This document shows positions 8,545 to 17,518 of a stretch of DNA of 40,297 bases, piece by piece; positions within the stretch are counted from its first letter, which is position 1, and each line of letters starts with the position of its first letter. This DNA comes from Rhodospirillaceae bacterium (GTDB lineage: Bacteria; Pseudomonadota; Alphaproteobacteria; Rhodospirillales; Rhodospirillaceae), in assembly GCA_009693785.1 (NCBI GenBank), contig SHWP01000034.1, forward strand, positions 1 to 40,297. The letters are read 5' to 3'. The position numbers and the translations under genes are program-made. The notes beneath the pieces were generated by a model. It ran no database searches, was not told the origin of the DNA, and saw only the letters and a program-made list of their open reading frames with translations.

Positions 8545-9888
8545 ATGCCCACCGACAATCTCCTCGATATCCTCACCGACCTCATCAAGCTCGCGAAGAA
8601 ATCTGGCGCCGAGCAGGCCGACGCCATCGTGGCCGACGGGCGTTCGGTCTCGGTCACCTATCGCATGGGAAAGTTGGAACACCTGGAACGCTCGGAAGGC
8701 GGCGACATTGGGTTGCGGGTGCTGGTGGGCAAACGTCAGGCCATCGTGGCCTCGGCGGATCGTTCAAAAAAAGCGCTCGCCGAATTGGCTGAACGTGCCG
8801 TGGCCATGGCGCGCACCGTGCCCGAAGATCCGTTCATCGGCCTGGCAGCGCCGGACCAAATCGCCAAATCGCTGCCGGTGCTTGATATTTGCGATTCGGT
8901 CGAAATCTCAGCCGACACACTGATCAAACGCGTGCAAGCGTGCGAAGCCGCAGCATTGGCGGTGAAGGGCGTGACCAACTCAGAAGGTGCCTCGGCCAGT
9001 TGGGGCCGCAGCCAAGTTGCGATTGCCAACTCGGCAGGGTTTCAGCGCGCTTATGAATCTTCGGGTTCGTCAATCAGCGCCTCGGTCATCGCAGGCACGG
9101 CTAAAAAAGGCATGGAAACTGATTACGACTATTCCAGCGCGGTCTATGCCTCCGACTTGCGCGACCCGGAGGACATTGGCCACAGCGCCGGGGCTCGCGC
9201 CGTGCGCAAGTTAGGCGCGCGCAAAGTCAAAAGCCAAAAAGTCCCGGTGATTTTCGATCCGCGCGCCTCGCGCGGGTTAGTCAGCCATTTACTCGCTGCC
9301 ATTAACGGCTCAGCCATTGCGCGCGGCACCTCATTCCTGAAAGACGCCATGGGCACCGAGGTATTCGGGCCTTGGGTCACAATCATCGAAGACCCGCACC
9401 GCCATCGTGGCGTACGCTCCAAGCCCTGTGACGCCGAGGGCCTGCCCAACCGCCGTCGGCAATTGGTGGACAACGGCATTCTCACAACCTGGCTGCTGGA
9501 CTTGCGCACGTCACGCCAACTCAAGCTTCAGCCCACCGGCCATGCCGCGCGCGGCGCATCCTCGCCGCCATCGCCCAGCGCCACCAATGTTTACATGGCT
9601 GGCGGCGTGCACACACCAACAGCCCTCATGGCCGATATCACCGAAGGCCTTTATGTGACCGACCTGATCGGCCAAGGCGTCAATACGCTCACGGGCGATT
9701 ACAGCAGGGGCGCCATAGGCTTCTGGATCAAGAACGGCGAGATCACCTACCCCGTCAACGAAGTCACCATCGCCGGGAATCTGAAATCGATGTTCAAGCA
9801 CATGACGCCCGCGACCGATCTTGAATTCCTGTTCGGCGTCGATGCGCCAACGGTGCGCATCGATGGCATGAGCCTGGCTGGAAAATAG
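8545..9888 (+). CDS. pmbA: TldE/PmbA-type metalloprotease subunit
   Basis: The 447-residue product matches the PmbA/TldE family end to end. GGDIGLRVLVGKRQA lies in the N-terminal domain, VIFDPRASRGLVSHLLAAI in the middle, and GVNTLTGDYSRGA then VNEVTIAGNL near the C-terminus. No HExxxH is present, as expected for TldE, since the zinc site is in its partner TldD. The TldD/TldE pair degrades unfolded peptides and processes ribosomally made peptides such as microcin B17. TldD is not in this window. The gene converges with a small membrane protein gene. Confidence 0.94.
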   Translation: MPTDNLLDILTDLIKLAKKSGAEQADAIVADGRSVSVTYRMGKLEHLERSEGGDIGLRVLVGKRQAIVASADRSKKALAELAERAVAMARTVPEDPFIGLAAPDQIAKSLPVLDICDSVEISADTLIKRVQACEAAALAVKGVTNSEGASASWGRSQVAIANSAGFQRAYESSGSSISASVIAGTAKKGMETDYDYSSAVYASDLRDPEDIGHSAGARAVRKLGARKVKSQKVPVIFDPRASRGLVSHLLAAINGSAIARGTSFLKDAMGTEVFGPWVTIIEDPHRHRGVRSKPCDAEGLPNRRRQLVDNGILTTWLLDLRTSRQLKLQPTGHAARGASSPPSPSATNVYMAGGVHTPTALMADITEGLYVTDLIGQGVNTLTGDYSRGAIGFWIKNGEITYPVNEVTIAGNLKSMFKHMTPATDLEFLFGVDAPTVRIDGMSLAGK

Positions 9889-9895
9889 CCCTAGG

Positions 9896-10060
9896 CTACG
9901 ACGGCGGAGAAGGTGCCGAAGGCGCAGCCATCGGCACGGGGGGAAGCGGCGGTGGCGGACGATAGGGGCCAGTGAAAATATAAATCACCAGCGCCAGCAC
10001 TAGGGCGCCCGCGATCAACATCCAGGGGAATTTCTTATTGTCGGGTTGGGGTTCATCCAT
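9896..10060 (-). CDS. Small single-span membrane protein, Pro-rich C-terminus
   Basis: A 54-residue open frame begins MDEPQPDNKKFPW. A single hydrophobic helix covers residues 12-29 (MLIAGALVLALVIYIF core), followed by a tail made almost only of Pro, Ala, Ser and Val. GGAG lies 9-10 bases before the ATG, which supports this start over longer frames that run back across the intergenic region. The charge pattern suggests the short N-terminus is cytoplasmic and the proline tail periplasmic. I recognise no family. It is convergent with pmbA and divergent from the acyltransferase gene. I judge it real because of the helix and ribosome binding site, with moderate certainty. Confidence 0.6.
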   Translation of the reverse strand: MDEPQPDNKKFPWMLIAGALVLALVIYIFTGPYRPPPPLPPVPMAAPSAPSPPS

Positions 10061-10204
10061 GGCCTTTCTCCACCAATGATCAATCGAGTTCGAGCAAAGC
10101 AGCCGCTTCACAGTTGGTAAAATCAATCTATGTTTGGATAGGTAAAATTCAAGCGCCCCCAACGTCATGAAATTTCTGCCAAAATTAGACCGTAACGGCA
10201 AGTG

Positions 10205-10894
10205 ATGGACCTTCGTAACCGCATCAAACACTGGAGCCGCGCGCCTGCCGTGCGCCGCGGGCTCGGACGTTTGACGGCAGGCCACATCCGCCTGGTCAAG
10301 GCCAGTACGCGCTGGACGACCATCAACGGCGAGGTCATGGCGCAGGCCTGGGCAGGCAAACAGGCGGTGATCGTCGCCTTCTGGCACAACCGGCTAGCGC
10401 TGATGCCCAATTGCTGGCCATCGCGCGCGGCCTTTCACATGCTTATCTCGGGCCACCCCGATGGTCAATTGATTGCCCGCGCGGTGGGCATTTTTGGCAT
10501 TTCTACAATCACCGGCTCCTCGACGCACGGGGGCGGCGGGGCGCTACGAGAACTGATTCGCAAATTAAAGGCAGGCGAGAGCGTGGGCATCACGCCCGAT
10601 GGTCCGCGCGGTCCGGCTGAGATCGCACAAGATGGCGTGATTGCCCTGGCGCGATTGTCGGGTGCTGTAATCGTGCCTGCTGCGGTTTCGGTGAGTCATC
10701 GCCTGCGCCTGAAAACCTGGGACCGGCTGATCATTGGCTTACCTTTTAGCCGGGGCGCGATGGTATGGGGCAACCCCATCAGCGTGCCACGCGAATGCGA
10801 TACGGCTGAAGCCGAGGTCTTGCGCCGTCGATTGCAAGAAGAACTTTGCCGCGTGAGTACCGACGCCGATGAGGCCGCCGATGCGCGCGCCTGA
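10205..10894 (+). CDS. Lysophospholipid acyltransferase-like protein (DUF374)
   Basis: The product has 229 residues from ATG 10205. A GTG directly before it is the alternative start. AFWHNRLALMP carries the His of the acyltransferase site, and ITPDGPRGP is the hallmark of DUF374/LPLAT proteins, with SGHPDGQLIARA and GSSTHGGGGALRELI between them. The family is related to the lipid A and phospholipid acyltransferases. Its usual position next to lpxK in alphaproteobacteria suggests a role in envelope lipid or lipid A acylation, which is an inference. It overlaps lpxK by 14 bases, so the two are co-transcribed and coupled. Confidence 0.9.
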   Translation: MDLRNRIKHWSRAPAVRRGLGRLTAGHIRLVKASTRWTTINGEVMAQAWAGKQAVIVAFWHNRLALMPNCWPSRAAFHMLISGHPDGQLIARAVGIFGISTITGSSTHGGGGALRELIRKLKAGESVGITPDGPRGPAEIAQDGVIALARLSGAVIVPAAVSVSHRLRLKTWDRLIIGLPFSRGAMVWGNPISVPRECDTAEAEVLRRRLQEELCRVSTDADEAADARA

Positions 10895-11855
10895 TTTCTG
10901 GACAGAGGATGTTGGTTTGGCGCGGTTGTTAGAACCCTTCGGCCGCATCTATGGCGCCATCACCACCGCGCGCGCCTCGCGCACCAACGTTGCGCACGCG
11001 CCCGTTCCCGTGATCTCGGTCGGCGGACTGACTGTTGGCGGAGCTGGCAAAACACCCGTGGCCATGGCGCTTGTCGGGCGCCTCAAGGCCAAGGGCGAAC
11101 GTCCGGCTGTCGTCTTGCGTGGCTATGGCGGTACGCTCAAGGGCCCAGTGCGGGTTGATACGGCGCTGCATACCGTAACCGACGTCGGTGACGAGGCATT
11201 GCTGCATGCGGCCCAGTGCCCCACCTGGGTAGCCCGCAAGCGAATTTTGGGTGCCAGGGCTGCGGCAGAATCCGGCGCAACAGTAGTATTGCTTGATGAT
11301 GGCCATCAAACGCCAGGCATTCATAAAGACATGCGTATCGTGGTGATCGACGGCACAAACCCCTTCGGCAATGGCTACATCTTTCCAGCAGGGCCGTTGC
11401 GCGAAAATCCTAATGACGCTCTTGGCCGAGCCGATGCTGTAGTGCTGATGGGCGAGGATAATGAGAATCTTTTGCCGCGACTGCCTAAAGAAGTTCTACA
11501 ATTGCGAGCCGATTTCATTCCCGACCAAGCAGCCGGGGCATTAAATGGTCGTGCCGTGGTCGCCTTTGCCGGAATCGCTAGGCCCGAAAAGTTTCTAGCC
11601 ACACTACAAAGCGTTGGTGCACATATCGCCTCAAGGCATTGGTTCGAAGATCACGAGCCCTTCGGCCCAGCCGACATTCAGCCGATTTTGGATGAAGCTT
11701 TTGCCATCAATGCCATTCCCGTGACGACGGCAAAAGACGCCGTGCGCCTCACGCCCGATCAACGTCAGCAGGTCAATGTGGTGTCGGTGGCCGTCAAGTG
11801 GCGTGATGAGGCCGCTGTTGACCGCCTGCTCGCACGAGTGTGTCCGCCACGCTGA
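10881..11855 (+). CDS. lpxK: Tetraacyldisaccharide 4'-kinase LpxK
   Basis: The start is taken at ATG 10881 (MRAPDFW), which fits the family N-terminus. An in-frame ATG 12 bases upstream is possible. The protein of 324 residues has a Walker A loop in GGLTVGGAGKTP at about 48-59, then VVLRGYGG and VVLLDDGHQ, all typical of LpxK. It phosphorylates the 4' position of the lipid A precursor at the inner face of the inner membrane, giving lipid IVA. It follows the DUF374 gene directly. The Kdo transferase gene waaA, which often sits between these two genes in this class, is absent here. It converges with the M23 peptidase gene, with only 2 bases between stops. Confidence 0.95.
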   Translation: MRAPDFWTEDVGLARLLEPFGRIYGAITTARASRTNVAHAPVPVISVGGLTVGGAGKTPVAMALVGRLKAKGERPAVVLRGYGGTLKGPVRVDTALHTVTDVGDEALLHAAQCPTWVARKRILGARAAAESGATVVLLDDGHQTPGIHKDMRIVVIDGTNPFGNGYIFPAGPLRENPNDALGRADAVVLMGEDNENLLPRLPKEVLQLRADFIPDQAAGALNGRAVVAFAGIARPEKFLATLQSVGAHIASRHWFEDHEPFGPADIQPILDEAFAINAIPVTTAKDAVRLTPDQRQQVNVVSVAVKWRDEAAVDRLLARVCPPR

Positions 11856-11857
11856 AT

Positions 11858-12670
11858 CTATTTTGCGGGCAACACCGCCAGCACGGTCTCAGGATCGAGC
11901 CGGGTGTTGAACCAGGTCACGCCAAAATGCAAATGCGGCCCATTGGCCCGGCCGCTTTGGCCGATTGCGCCAATGACATCACCCTGTTTGACGCGCTGGC
12001 CGTCGCTCACGCGTATGGCGCTCATATGAATATAAACCGTGTCGAGACCAAAGCCGTGTTCGATCACCACCGACTGACCGGTAAGCACCATGTCGGCTTT
12101 GGCCAACGACACAATACCATCGGCGGCAGCGTGGATTGGCGTGCCCACGGGCCCGGCAATATCAAGCCCCACATGCGGCGCTCGCGGCACGCCGTTGAGA
12201 ATGCGCTGGCTGCCAAACACACCCGAGATGCGGCCTTCGGCCGGGCGGATAAATCCCGATTCATAAAACGGCACAGCTTCTGTGCGTTCGCGCACGGCGG
12301 CCATAAGTTTATTATCAGCCGCGATACGCGCCTCGGTGGCGGGGTCGGGCGTGACCAATGCTTGGGGTAAACCCTTAACGCGTTCGATCGCCCATTTGCG
12401 CGGTTGAATGGCAAGCTGGCGATGCTCGCTCGTTCCATCGGGGCGTTTGATCTCAAGCTCAGCGCTAGTAGCGGCGTCGCGGTCAAAGCCCAACACGAAC
12501 TGCCCCGTGCCGGTTGGCGTCAATGCCCTGCTATTAAAAATGATTTTTGAGCCCACGGGCGCGATGCCGACCGCCACACCGCCCTGCTCAAGCCGTCCGG
12601 TAATGACAATCTCATCAGCCCAAGCTTGATTGGCTACAAAAAGAATGGCGAATAGCACCGCGCCACGCAT
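11858..12670 (-). CDS. Secreted M23-family (LytM-like) peptidase
   Basis: This 270-residue protein has a signal peptide (residues 1-18, cut after AWA). A beta-rich N-terminal domain of about 100 residues is followed by a C-terminal M23 domain. Zinc and catalytic residues are H166 and D170 in HVGLDIAG, H215 in YIHM, and H246/H248 in GPHLHFG, so the site is complete. Such enzymes cut peptide cross-links in peptidoglycan in the periplasm, or act as division or envelope regulators. Its ATG overlaps the last base of the xseA stop (TAATG), so it is coupled to xseA although their functions are unrelated. Confidence 0.92.
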   Translation of the reverse strand: MRGAVLFAILFVANQAWADEIVITGRLEQGGVAVGIAPVGSKIIFNSRALTPTGTGQFVLGFDRDAATSAELEIKRPDGTSEHRQLAIQPRKWAIERVKGLPQALVTPDPATEARIAADNKLMAAVRERTEAVPFYESGFIRPAEGRISGVFGSQRILNGVPRAPHVGLDIAGPVGTPIHAAADGIVSLAKADMVLTGQSVVIEHGFGLDTVYIHMSAIRVSDGQRVKQGDVIGAIGQSGRANGPHLHFGVTWFNTRLDPETVLAVLPAK

Positions 12671-14100
12671 TAGAACAAGCTGCCTTGGTTTCCGCCAGGC
12701 AGGGGCTTGCGCTTAGCTTGGGGGCGCGTGCTCACCGCTCCAGGTTCGCCCTCAACCCGGGCGCCAACCTTGCCATCAGCGAATTCGATATTGATGTGAG
12801 TTCCGGCAGTAGCGGCAGCCGTTGCCGTGATGGGGCCATCCTCACCCCATACGATGGCATAGCCGCGCTCAAGCACACGCCGTGGGCTTACAGATTCAAG
12901 TCTCGTGGCCAGTGCCTCGGCTGCACTGAGAGTATCGGCCAAGGCACGCATTGCGGCGCGCGCGAGCCGAGCATGCAACTGAAATAAATCTTTACTGTTA
13001 CGCTCAATATCGCGCCCGAATCGCGAGAGATTGAGTTTAGCCGCCAGCACATTGAGGTCTTGGACCTTAGCTTGCAGCAACGAACGCGGTCCGAGCTTGA
13101 GGCGTTCAACCAAACCATCAAGAGTTTGCTCTTTCTCCGCCACCACGGCGTCGAGGCGGGGAATGCCACGAACCAGTCCATCGAGGCGAATCTTGAGTTC
13201 GCTCAATTGCCGACCGATGATCTGCAGCAGCCGCGTCGCACGTTGCTGCACGTTGGCGACTAACTCAATCCTCACGGGCACGGCCATTTCGGCGGCAGCC
13301 GTGGGTGTGGGTGCGCGGCGGTCGGCGGCGTAATCGATCAACGTCCAGTCGGTCTCGTGTCCCACGGCTGATATCAACGGGATGGCCGAGGCGGCCGCTG
13401 CGCGCACCACAATTTCTTCGTTAAAGGCCCAGAGATCTTCCAAGCTTCCGCCACCGCGCGCGACGATCAGCACATCGGGCCGGGGCAGATCGCCACCTGG
13501 AGTAAGCGCATTAAAACCGTTAATCGCGGCGGCCACTTCCTCGGCGGCCCCTTCGCCTTGCACCCGCACTGGCCAGACAATCACGGGCATGGGAAAACGA
13601 TCTTGCACACGGTGAATAATATCGCGGATCACCGCGCCCGTGGGCGAGGTCACCACGCCAATCACTTGCGGCAGAAACGGCAGCGCTTTTTTGCGATCCT
13701 CATCGAACAGCCCTTCGGCGGCCAGCGCCTTGCGCCGGTCTTCCAGCAACTTGAGCAACGCGCCGACACCGGCCAACTCGACGCTATCGATAACGATTTG
13801 ATAGCTCGACCGGCCGGGGTAAGTGGTGATGCGCCCGGTCGCGATCACGTCCATGCCTTCTTCGGGTTTGAGCTTCAGCTTGGCCATGCTGCCGCGCCAA
13901 ATCACGCCATCGAGCACGGCGGTTTCATCCTTGAGGCGCAAATAGCAATGACCCGAGGCCGCCATCTTGGGCTGGGAAATTTCACCACGCACCCGCACGT
14001 AGCCATAGGCGTCTTCCACCGTGCGTTTGAGCGAGGCCGACAACTCGCTGACGGTGAAAGCGGGCAGATTGTGGATGGGTTCGCTAGCCGGTTCGCTCAT
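12670..14100 (-). CDS. xseA: Exodeoxyribonuclease VII large subunit XseA
   Basis: The start MSEPASEPIHN at 14100 gives 476 residues. The frame stays open further upstream but reads into the hydrolase gene. The N-terminal OB-fold (FTVSELSASLKRTVED to about residue 105) is followed by the catalytic domain with GVVTSPTGAVIRDI. After it come ARGGGSLEDLWAFNEE and SAVGHETDWTLIDYAADRRA, then a long helical region and a C-terminal ERGYAIV segment. With XseB it degrades single-stranded DNA to oligonucleotides in the cytoplasm. xseB is not present here. purD, a frequent neighbour of xseA in this class, is about 0.9 kb away on the other strand. Confidence 0.96.
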   Translation of the reverse strand: MSEPASEPIHNLPAFTVSELSASLKRTVEDAYGYVRVRGEISQPKMAASGHCYLRLKDETAVLDGVIWRGSMAKLKLKPEEGMDVIATGRITTYPGRSSYQIVIDSVELAGVGALLKLLEDRRKALAAEGLFDEDRKKALPFLPQVIGVVTSPTGAVIRDIIHRVQDRFPMPVIVWPVRVQGEGAAEEVAAAINGFNALTPGGDLPRPDVLIVARGGGSLEDLWAFNEEIVVRAAAASAIPLISAVGHETDWTLIDYAADRRAPTPTAAAEMAVPVRIELVANVQQRATRLLQIIGRQLSELKIRLDGLVRGIPRLDAVVAEKEQTLDGLVERLKLGPRSLLQAKVQDLNVLAAKLNLSRFGRDIERNSKDLFQLHARLARAAMRALADTLSAAEALATRLESVSPRRVLERGYAIVWGEDGPITATAAATAGTHINIEFADGKVGARVEGEPGAVSTRPQAKRKPLPGGNQGSLF

Positions 14101-14125
14101 GCTGACGTTATGCCATAGCCGCGCG

Positions 14126-14908
14126 TCATTCGGCGAGGAAGTCTTGGATGATTTTGGCCGCCTCGGCCGGACGGTCGATAAACGAAAAGGCTCCGGCGCC
14201 CGGAATTTCAACGCGCCGGGCCGTGGGCATGATCTTGAGGAGATGATCCTGGCCGGTGACATACATATCGCGGGTGCCTTGCAGTAGCAGAACCGGACAA
14301 GTAACCGCCCGGGCTGCGGGCTCGCGGTTCCAAGCCAACACCGCATGGTGGGCATCATATGGCCGCAGGCGCATGGATTGGTTGACCAGATAGGGTTCGA
14401 GCATAGCCTCCACCGGCACGCCATCACCACCTAGCCCGGCATAGGTGTTCCACACGGTCGTAAGAAATTCACCATCTGCCGTGACCGGTAAAAGTTGCTT
14501 GGCGCGGGTGCGGGTCAGTGCCCGCGTGTTCTCCGCCGAGCGCCAGCTCATGCCCGAGAGAATCGCGCGGCTCGTGCGCTGCAGCTGAGATGCCGCCAAT
14601 TCAAGCGCAAAGACCGCGCCGCTGTGATGACCGAGCACGGCACAACGATGAAGCGCCAAACGATCCATGGCTTCAGATAGTGCCGCGACATAATCGGGAA
14701 CATCGTATTCGCGTGGTGGGTCATAGGATTGGCCGTGCCCTGGCAAATCGAACGTCACCATCGTGTGATGAGCCGTTAAATGTGGAATCAGCGCGCGATA
14801 AACACTGCTGTCTTGCCCAGCCTGATGCAGGCATACCAGCACCGGACCCGCCCCCGCGGTCCAGTAGTGTAATTGCCCATCCCTTGTGTCGACGTATCCC
14901 TTGCGCAT
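14126..14908 (-). CDS. Alpha/beta-fold hydrolase, expected catalytic His not found
   Basis: The preferred start is ATG 14908 (MRKGYVDT), with AGGA just upstream, giving 260 residues. An ATG at 14929 is an alternative. The fold is clear: VLVCLHQAG (oxyanion region), FDLPGHGQS, the nucleophile elbow GHHSG with S96, and the acid in LLLQGTRD (D214). The usual C-terminal GxGH motif reads PGAGAFSFIDRP, with Ala240 where the catalytic His is expected. Either the enzyme uses another His, or it is no longer an esterase-type hydrolase. The substrate is unknown. The gene ends 25 bases before the xseA start on the same strand and is divergent from purD. Confidence 0.85.
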   Translation of the reverse strand: MRKGYVDTRDGQLHYWTAGAGPVLVCLHQAGQDSSVYRALIPHLTAHHTMVTFDLPGHGQSYDPPREYDVPDYVAALSEAMDRLALHRCAVLGHHSGAVFALELAASQLQRTSRAILSGMSWRSAENTRALTRTRAKQLLPVTADGEFLTTVWNTYAGLGGDGVPVEAMLEPYLVNQSMRLRPYDAHHAVLAWNREPAARAVTCPVLLLQGTRDMYVTGQDHLLKIMPTARRVEIPGAGAFSFIDRPAEAAKIIQDFLAE

Positions 14909-14949
14909 GTGTCCTGTCGGCCCGGCCATGACGATTATTTGGCACACTA

Positions 14950-15006
14950 GCCCGCCATAACCAAGCGGGCCTCGCATAATCATCGGGCTATGATAGAAAC
15001 AGCCCG
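14950..15006. other. Two inverted repeats in the hydrolase/purD divergent region
   Basis: GCCCGC at 14950-14955 pairs with GCGGGC at 14965-14970 across 9 bases. CGGGCT at 14984-14989 pairs with AGCCCG at 15001-15006 across 11 bases. The second ends 24 bases before the purD start and could be an operator or a leader hairpin. I know of no matching regulator motif. Confidence 0.3.
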
Positions 15007-15030
15007 TTAAGGCGGCTTGATGAGGCATCG

Positions 15031-16341
15031 ATGCGGGTTTTGGTGGTTGGTGGCGGTGGCAGGGAGCATGCTTTGTGCTGGGCTATTTCTGCTTCACCGA
15101 TATGCGACAAACTGTTTTGCGCGCCGGGCAATCCTGGCATCGCTGAGGCCGCCGAGTGCGTTGCAATCTCCGCAGACGATATCGATGGTATCGTAGCCTT
15201 CGCCCGCCAAAACAAAATTGATTTTGTCGTGGTGGGCCCTGAAGCCCCGCTGGTGGCGGGGCTGGTCGATAGACTTTCAACCGCCGGAATCAAAGCCTTT
15301 GGGCCCAACGCTGCAGCGGCGTGCATCGAAGGCTCCAAGGGCTTCATGAAGGATCTGTTGGCGCGGAATAACATTCCCACCGCCTGGTATGGCCGCTTCA
15401 AGGATGTGAGCACCGCGAAAAAATTCGTGCGCGATAAAGGTGCCCCCATTGTCGTCAAGGCCGATGGCTTGGCGGCCGGTAAAGGCGTGGTGTTATGCAA
15501 AACCGTCGCCGAGGCCGAGGCGGCCATCGACAGCATGATGACGGCTAAAGAATTCGGTGCCGCTGGCGATGAAGTCGTGCTGGAAGAATTTTTGCTGGGC
15601 GAAGAGGTCAGTTATTTTGCGTTGGTTGATGGCACCTCCATTCTTCCTTTTGGCTCAGCGCAAGACCACAAGGCCGTTGGCGATGGCGACACCGGGCCCA
15701 ACACCGGCGGCATGGGCGCCTATTCACCCGCACCCATCGTTGATGCCGCCATGGATACACGGATCATACGCGAGATTATCGAGCCAACCGTGCGCGGCAT
15801 GGCAGCGGCGGGCGCTCCGTTCAAAGGCGTATTGTTCGCAGGTCTGATGATTGGACCGGTCGGACCCAAGGTTCTGGAATTCAACGCGCGCTTTGGCGAC
15901 CCTGAGTGCCAGGCGTTGATCATGCGGCTGAAGTCCGACCTACTTCCTGCGCTCCTAGCTGTCGCCGACGGACAATTGGCGAACTTCGATCTGCGCTGGA
16001 AGGATGAGGCCGCCATTGTCGTCGTCATGGCGGCCAAGGGCTATCCTGGCGCTTACGCCAAAGGCAGCGTGATTGAGGGCCTCGATGCGGCAGCGGCCAT
16101 ACCCGGGTCAAAAGTGTTTCACGCAGGCACCAAGTCAGCCATTAAAGATGGCAAGCTTGCTGTCACGGCCAATGGCGGCCGGGTGCTGGGTATCGCGGGT
16201 GCGGCCAAGACTGTCAGCGCAGCCCAAAAAATCGCTTACGCCGCGGTCGATGTCATCCGCTGGCCCGACGGCTTTTGCCGCCGCGACATCGGCTGGCGCG
16301 CCATCGCTCGGGAACGCCAGAGCCTGAAAAGCAGCGGTTGA
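15031..16341 (+). CDS. purD: Phosphoribosylamine-glycine ligase PurD
   Basis: The 436-residue, full-length GARS enzyme of the ATP-grasp fold carries out the second step of purine synthesis: phosphoribosylamine + glycine + ATP gives GAR. Seen in order are [45 protein letters not shown], and the lid region [14 protein letters not shown]. The PurD signature RFGDPECQ with the metal-binding ENAR-like FNARFGDPE follows. The N-terminus is exactly as in the family, which settles the start. It is followed by 63 bases and a peptidase gene on the same strand. Confidence 0.97.
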   Translation: MRVLVVGGGGREHALCWAISASPICDKLFCAPGNPGIAEAAECVAISADDIDGIVAFARQNKIDFVVVGPEAPLVAGLVDRLSTAGIKAFGPNAAAACIEGSKGFMKDLLARNNIPTAWYGRFKDVSTAKKFVRDKGAPIVVKADGLAAGKGVVLCKTVAEAEAAIDSMMTAKEFGAAGDEVVLEEFLLGEEVSYFALVDGTSILPFGSAQDHKAVGDGDTGPNTGGMGAYSPAPIVDAAMDTRIIREIIEPTVRGMAAAGAPFKGVLFAGLMIGPVGPKVLEFNARFGDPECQALIMRLKSDLLPALLAVADGQLANFDLRWKDEAAIVVVMAAKGYPGAYAKGSVIEGLDAAAAIPGSKVFHAGTKSAIKDGKLAVTANGGRVLGIAGAAKTVSAAQKIAYAAVDVIRWPDGFCRRDIGWRAIARERQSLKSSG

Positions 16342-16404
16342 CGCCACCGGGTCAACTCGTGTTGCATCAGCCTAGCGGGGCCAGTTCTTGGCCGATGGCG
16401 ATTT

Positions 16405-17508
16405 ATGACGGCAATGAATACTTATTTTGCGGCCGATTACACAGCCGCACGTGAAAAATTTCTCTCAGCCGCAGCAGAAGCTGGCTTGGCTGTCATTAGT
16501 CACCCGCATCCGCTGCAAGGCCCCAAGGGCGAAGGCCTCGCGCTTGATCTCGTCACATTATGCCCCGATTCCACAGCCCCTTGCCGTACCAAACGGGTAT
16601 TTGTTGCCCTCTCGGCGACTCATGGCATTGAGGGGTTTGCCGGATCGGCCGCCCAAGTTGCTTGGTTGAAGCGCAAGTTGTGGAAAAAAGTACCTGCCGG
16701 GATGTCGGTGCTGTTGCTTCACGCCGTCAACCCCCATGGGGTTGCCTGGCTGCGCCGCGTGACCGAGGATAACGTCGATCTAAATCGCAATTTTGCCGAT
16801 TTTGGCAAACCCTTGCCACGCAAACCCGCCTACGACGAATTGGCTGAAGCCATCTGCCCACGCATATGGACCAACGAGAGCATCGCCGACGCGCAAGCGC
16901 GGCTAGATGATTTTGCAGAACGCCATGGGCGCTCGGCGCTCAACCGGGCGATCATGGGCGGGCAATATTCCCATCCTGACGGTGTGTTTTTTGGCGGCCA
17001 TAAACCATCATGGTCACGCGAGACCATGATGAAAATTCTCGACTCCTATTGCAGTGAAGCTAAACACGTTGCGATTCTCGATTTTCATACTGGGTTGGGC
17101 GAGTTTGGTGCAGGCGTCAGTTATTGCGTCGGCGATGAAGGCTCGGCCTCGGTGACCAAAGCGCACGACGTCTGGGGCGAGGATGTGACCATCATGTCGG
17201 CCGCCCCGGGCAGTGGTGTGCATGATGGATATAACCTCACTGGCATGGCGCGCCTGATGGCGCACACGGCGGTGTATGGAAATACATTAGAGTTCGGCAC
17301 ATACCCCACTGCGGACATGCTACGGGCCTTGCGCGCCGACAATTGGTTGCACCTCAACGGCGAGCTTGCATCACCCCAGGCTCAGGCCATCAAGTCAGAA
17401 TTAAAGCGGATGTTTTATCCGGAGGCGTCCGAGGATTGGAAAGCGCGGGTTTTATCGCGCGCCTTGGCGGTGTGGGAGCGCGGCATCGCCGGACTTGCGG
17501 CAGTTTAA
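16405..17508 (+). CDS. DUF2817 family M14-like metallopeptidase
   Basis: The product has 367 residues. The zinc-site pattern of the carboxypeptidase-like M14 fold is visible: H73 and E76 in ATHGIEGFAGSA, and H228 in LDFHTGLG. A candidate catalytic Glu is in NTLEFGTYP. RRVTEDNVDLNRNF at 117-130 is a signature of DUF2817 proteins. There is no signal peptide, so it probably acts in the cytoplasm on small peptides or amidated compounds. The substrate of the family is not known to me. A second ATG lies 9 bases downstream and is equally possible as start. It converges with the frame-broken gene at 17519. Confidence 0.9.
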   Translation: MTAMNTYFAADYTAAREKFLSAAAEAGLAVISHPHPLQGPKGEGLALDLVTLCPDSTAPCRTKRVFVALSATHGIEGFAGSAAQVAWLKRKLWKKVPAGMSVLLLHAVNPHGVAWLRRVTEDNVDLNRNFADFGKPLPRKPAYDELAEAICPRIWTNESIADAQARLDDFAERHGRSALNRAIMGGQYSHPDGVFFGGHKPSWSRETMMKILDSYCSEAKHVAILDFHTGLGEFGAGVSYCVGDEGSASVTKAHDVWGEDVTIMSAAPGSGVHDGYNLTGMARLMAHTAVYGNTLEFGTYPTADMLRALRADNWLHLNGELASPQAQAIKSELKRMFYPEASEDWKARVLSRALAVWERGIAGLAAV

Positions 17509-17518
17509 GAGTCGGCTT

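Noticed and set aside
10114..10148. GGTAAAAT repeated twice upstream of the LPLAT gene, and a weak TTGGTA/GATAGG promoter.
   Set aside because: The repeat is only 8 bases and the -10 is poor, so it cannot be supported as a regulatory site.
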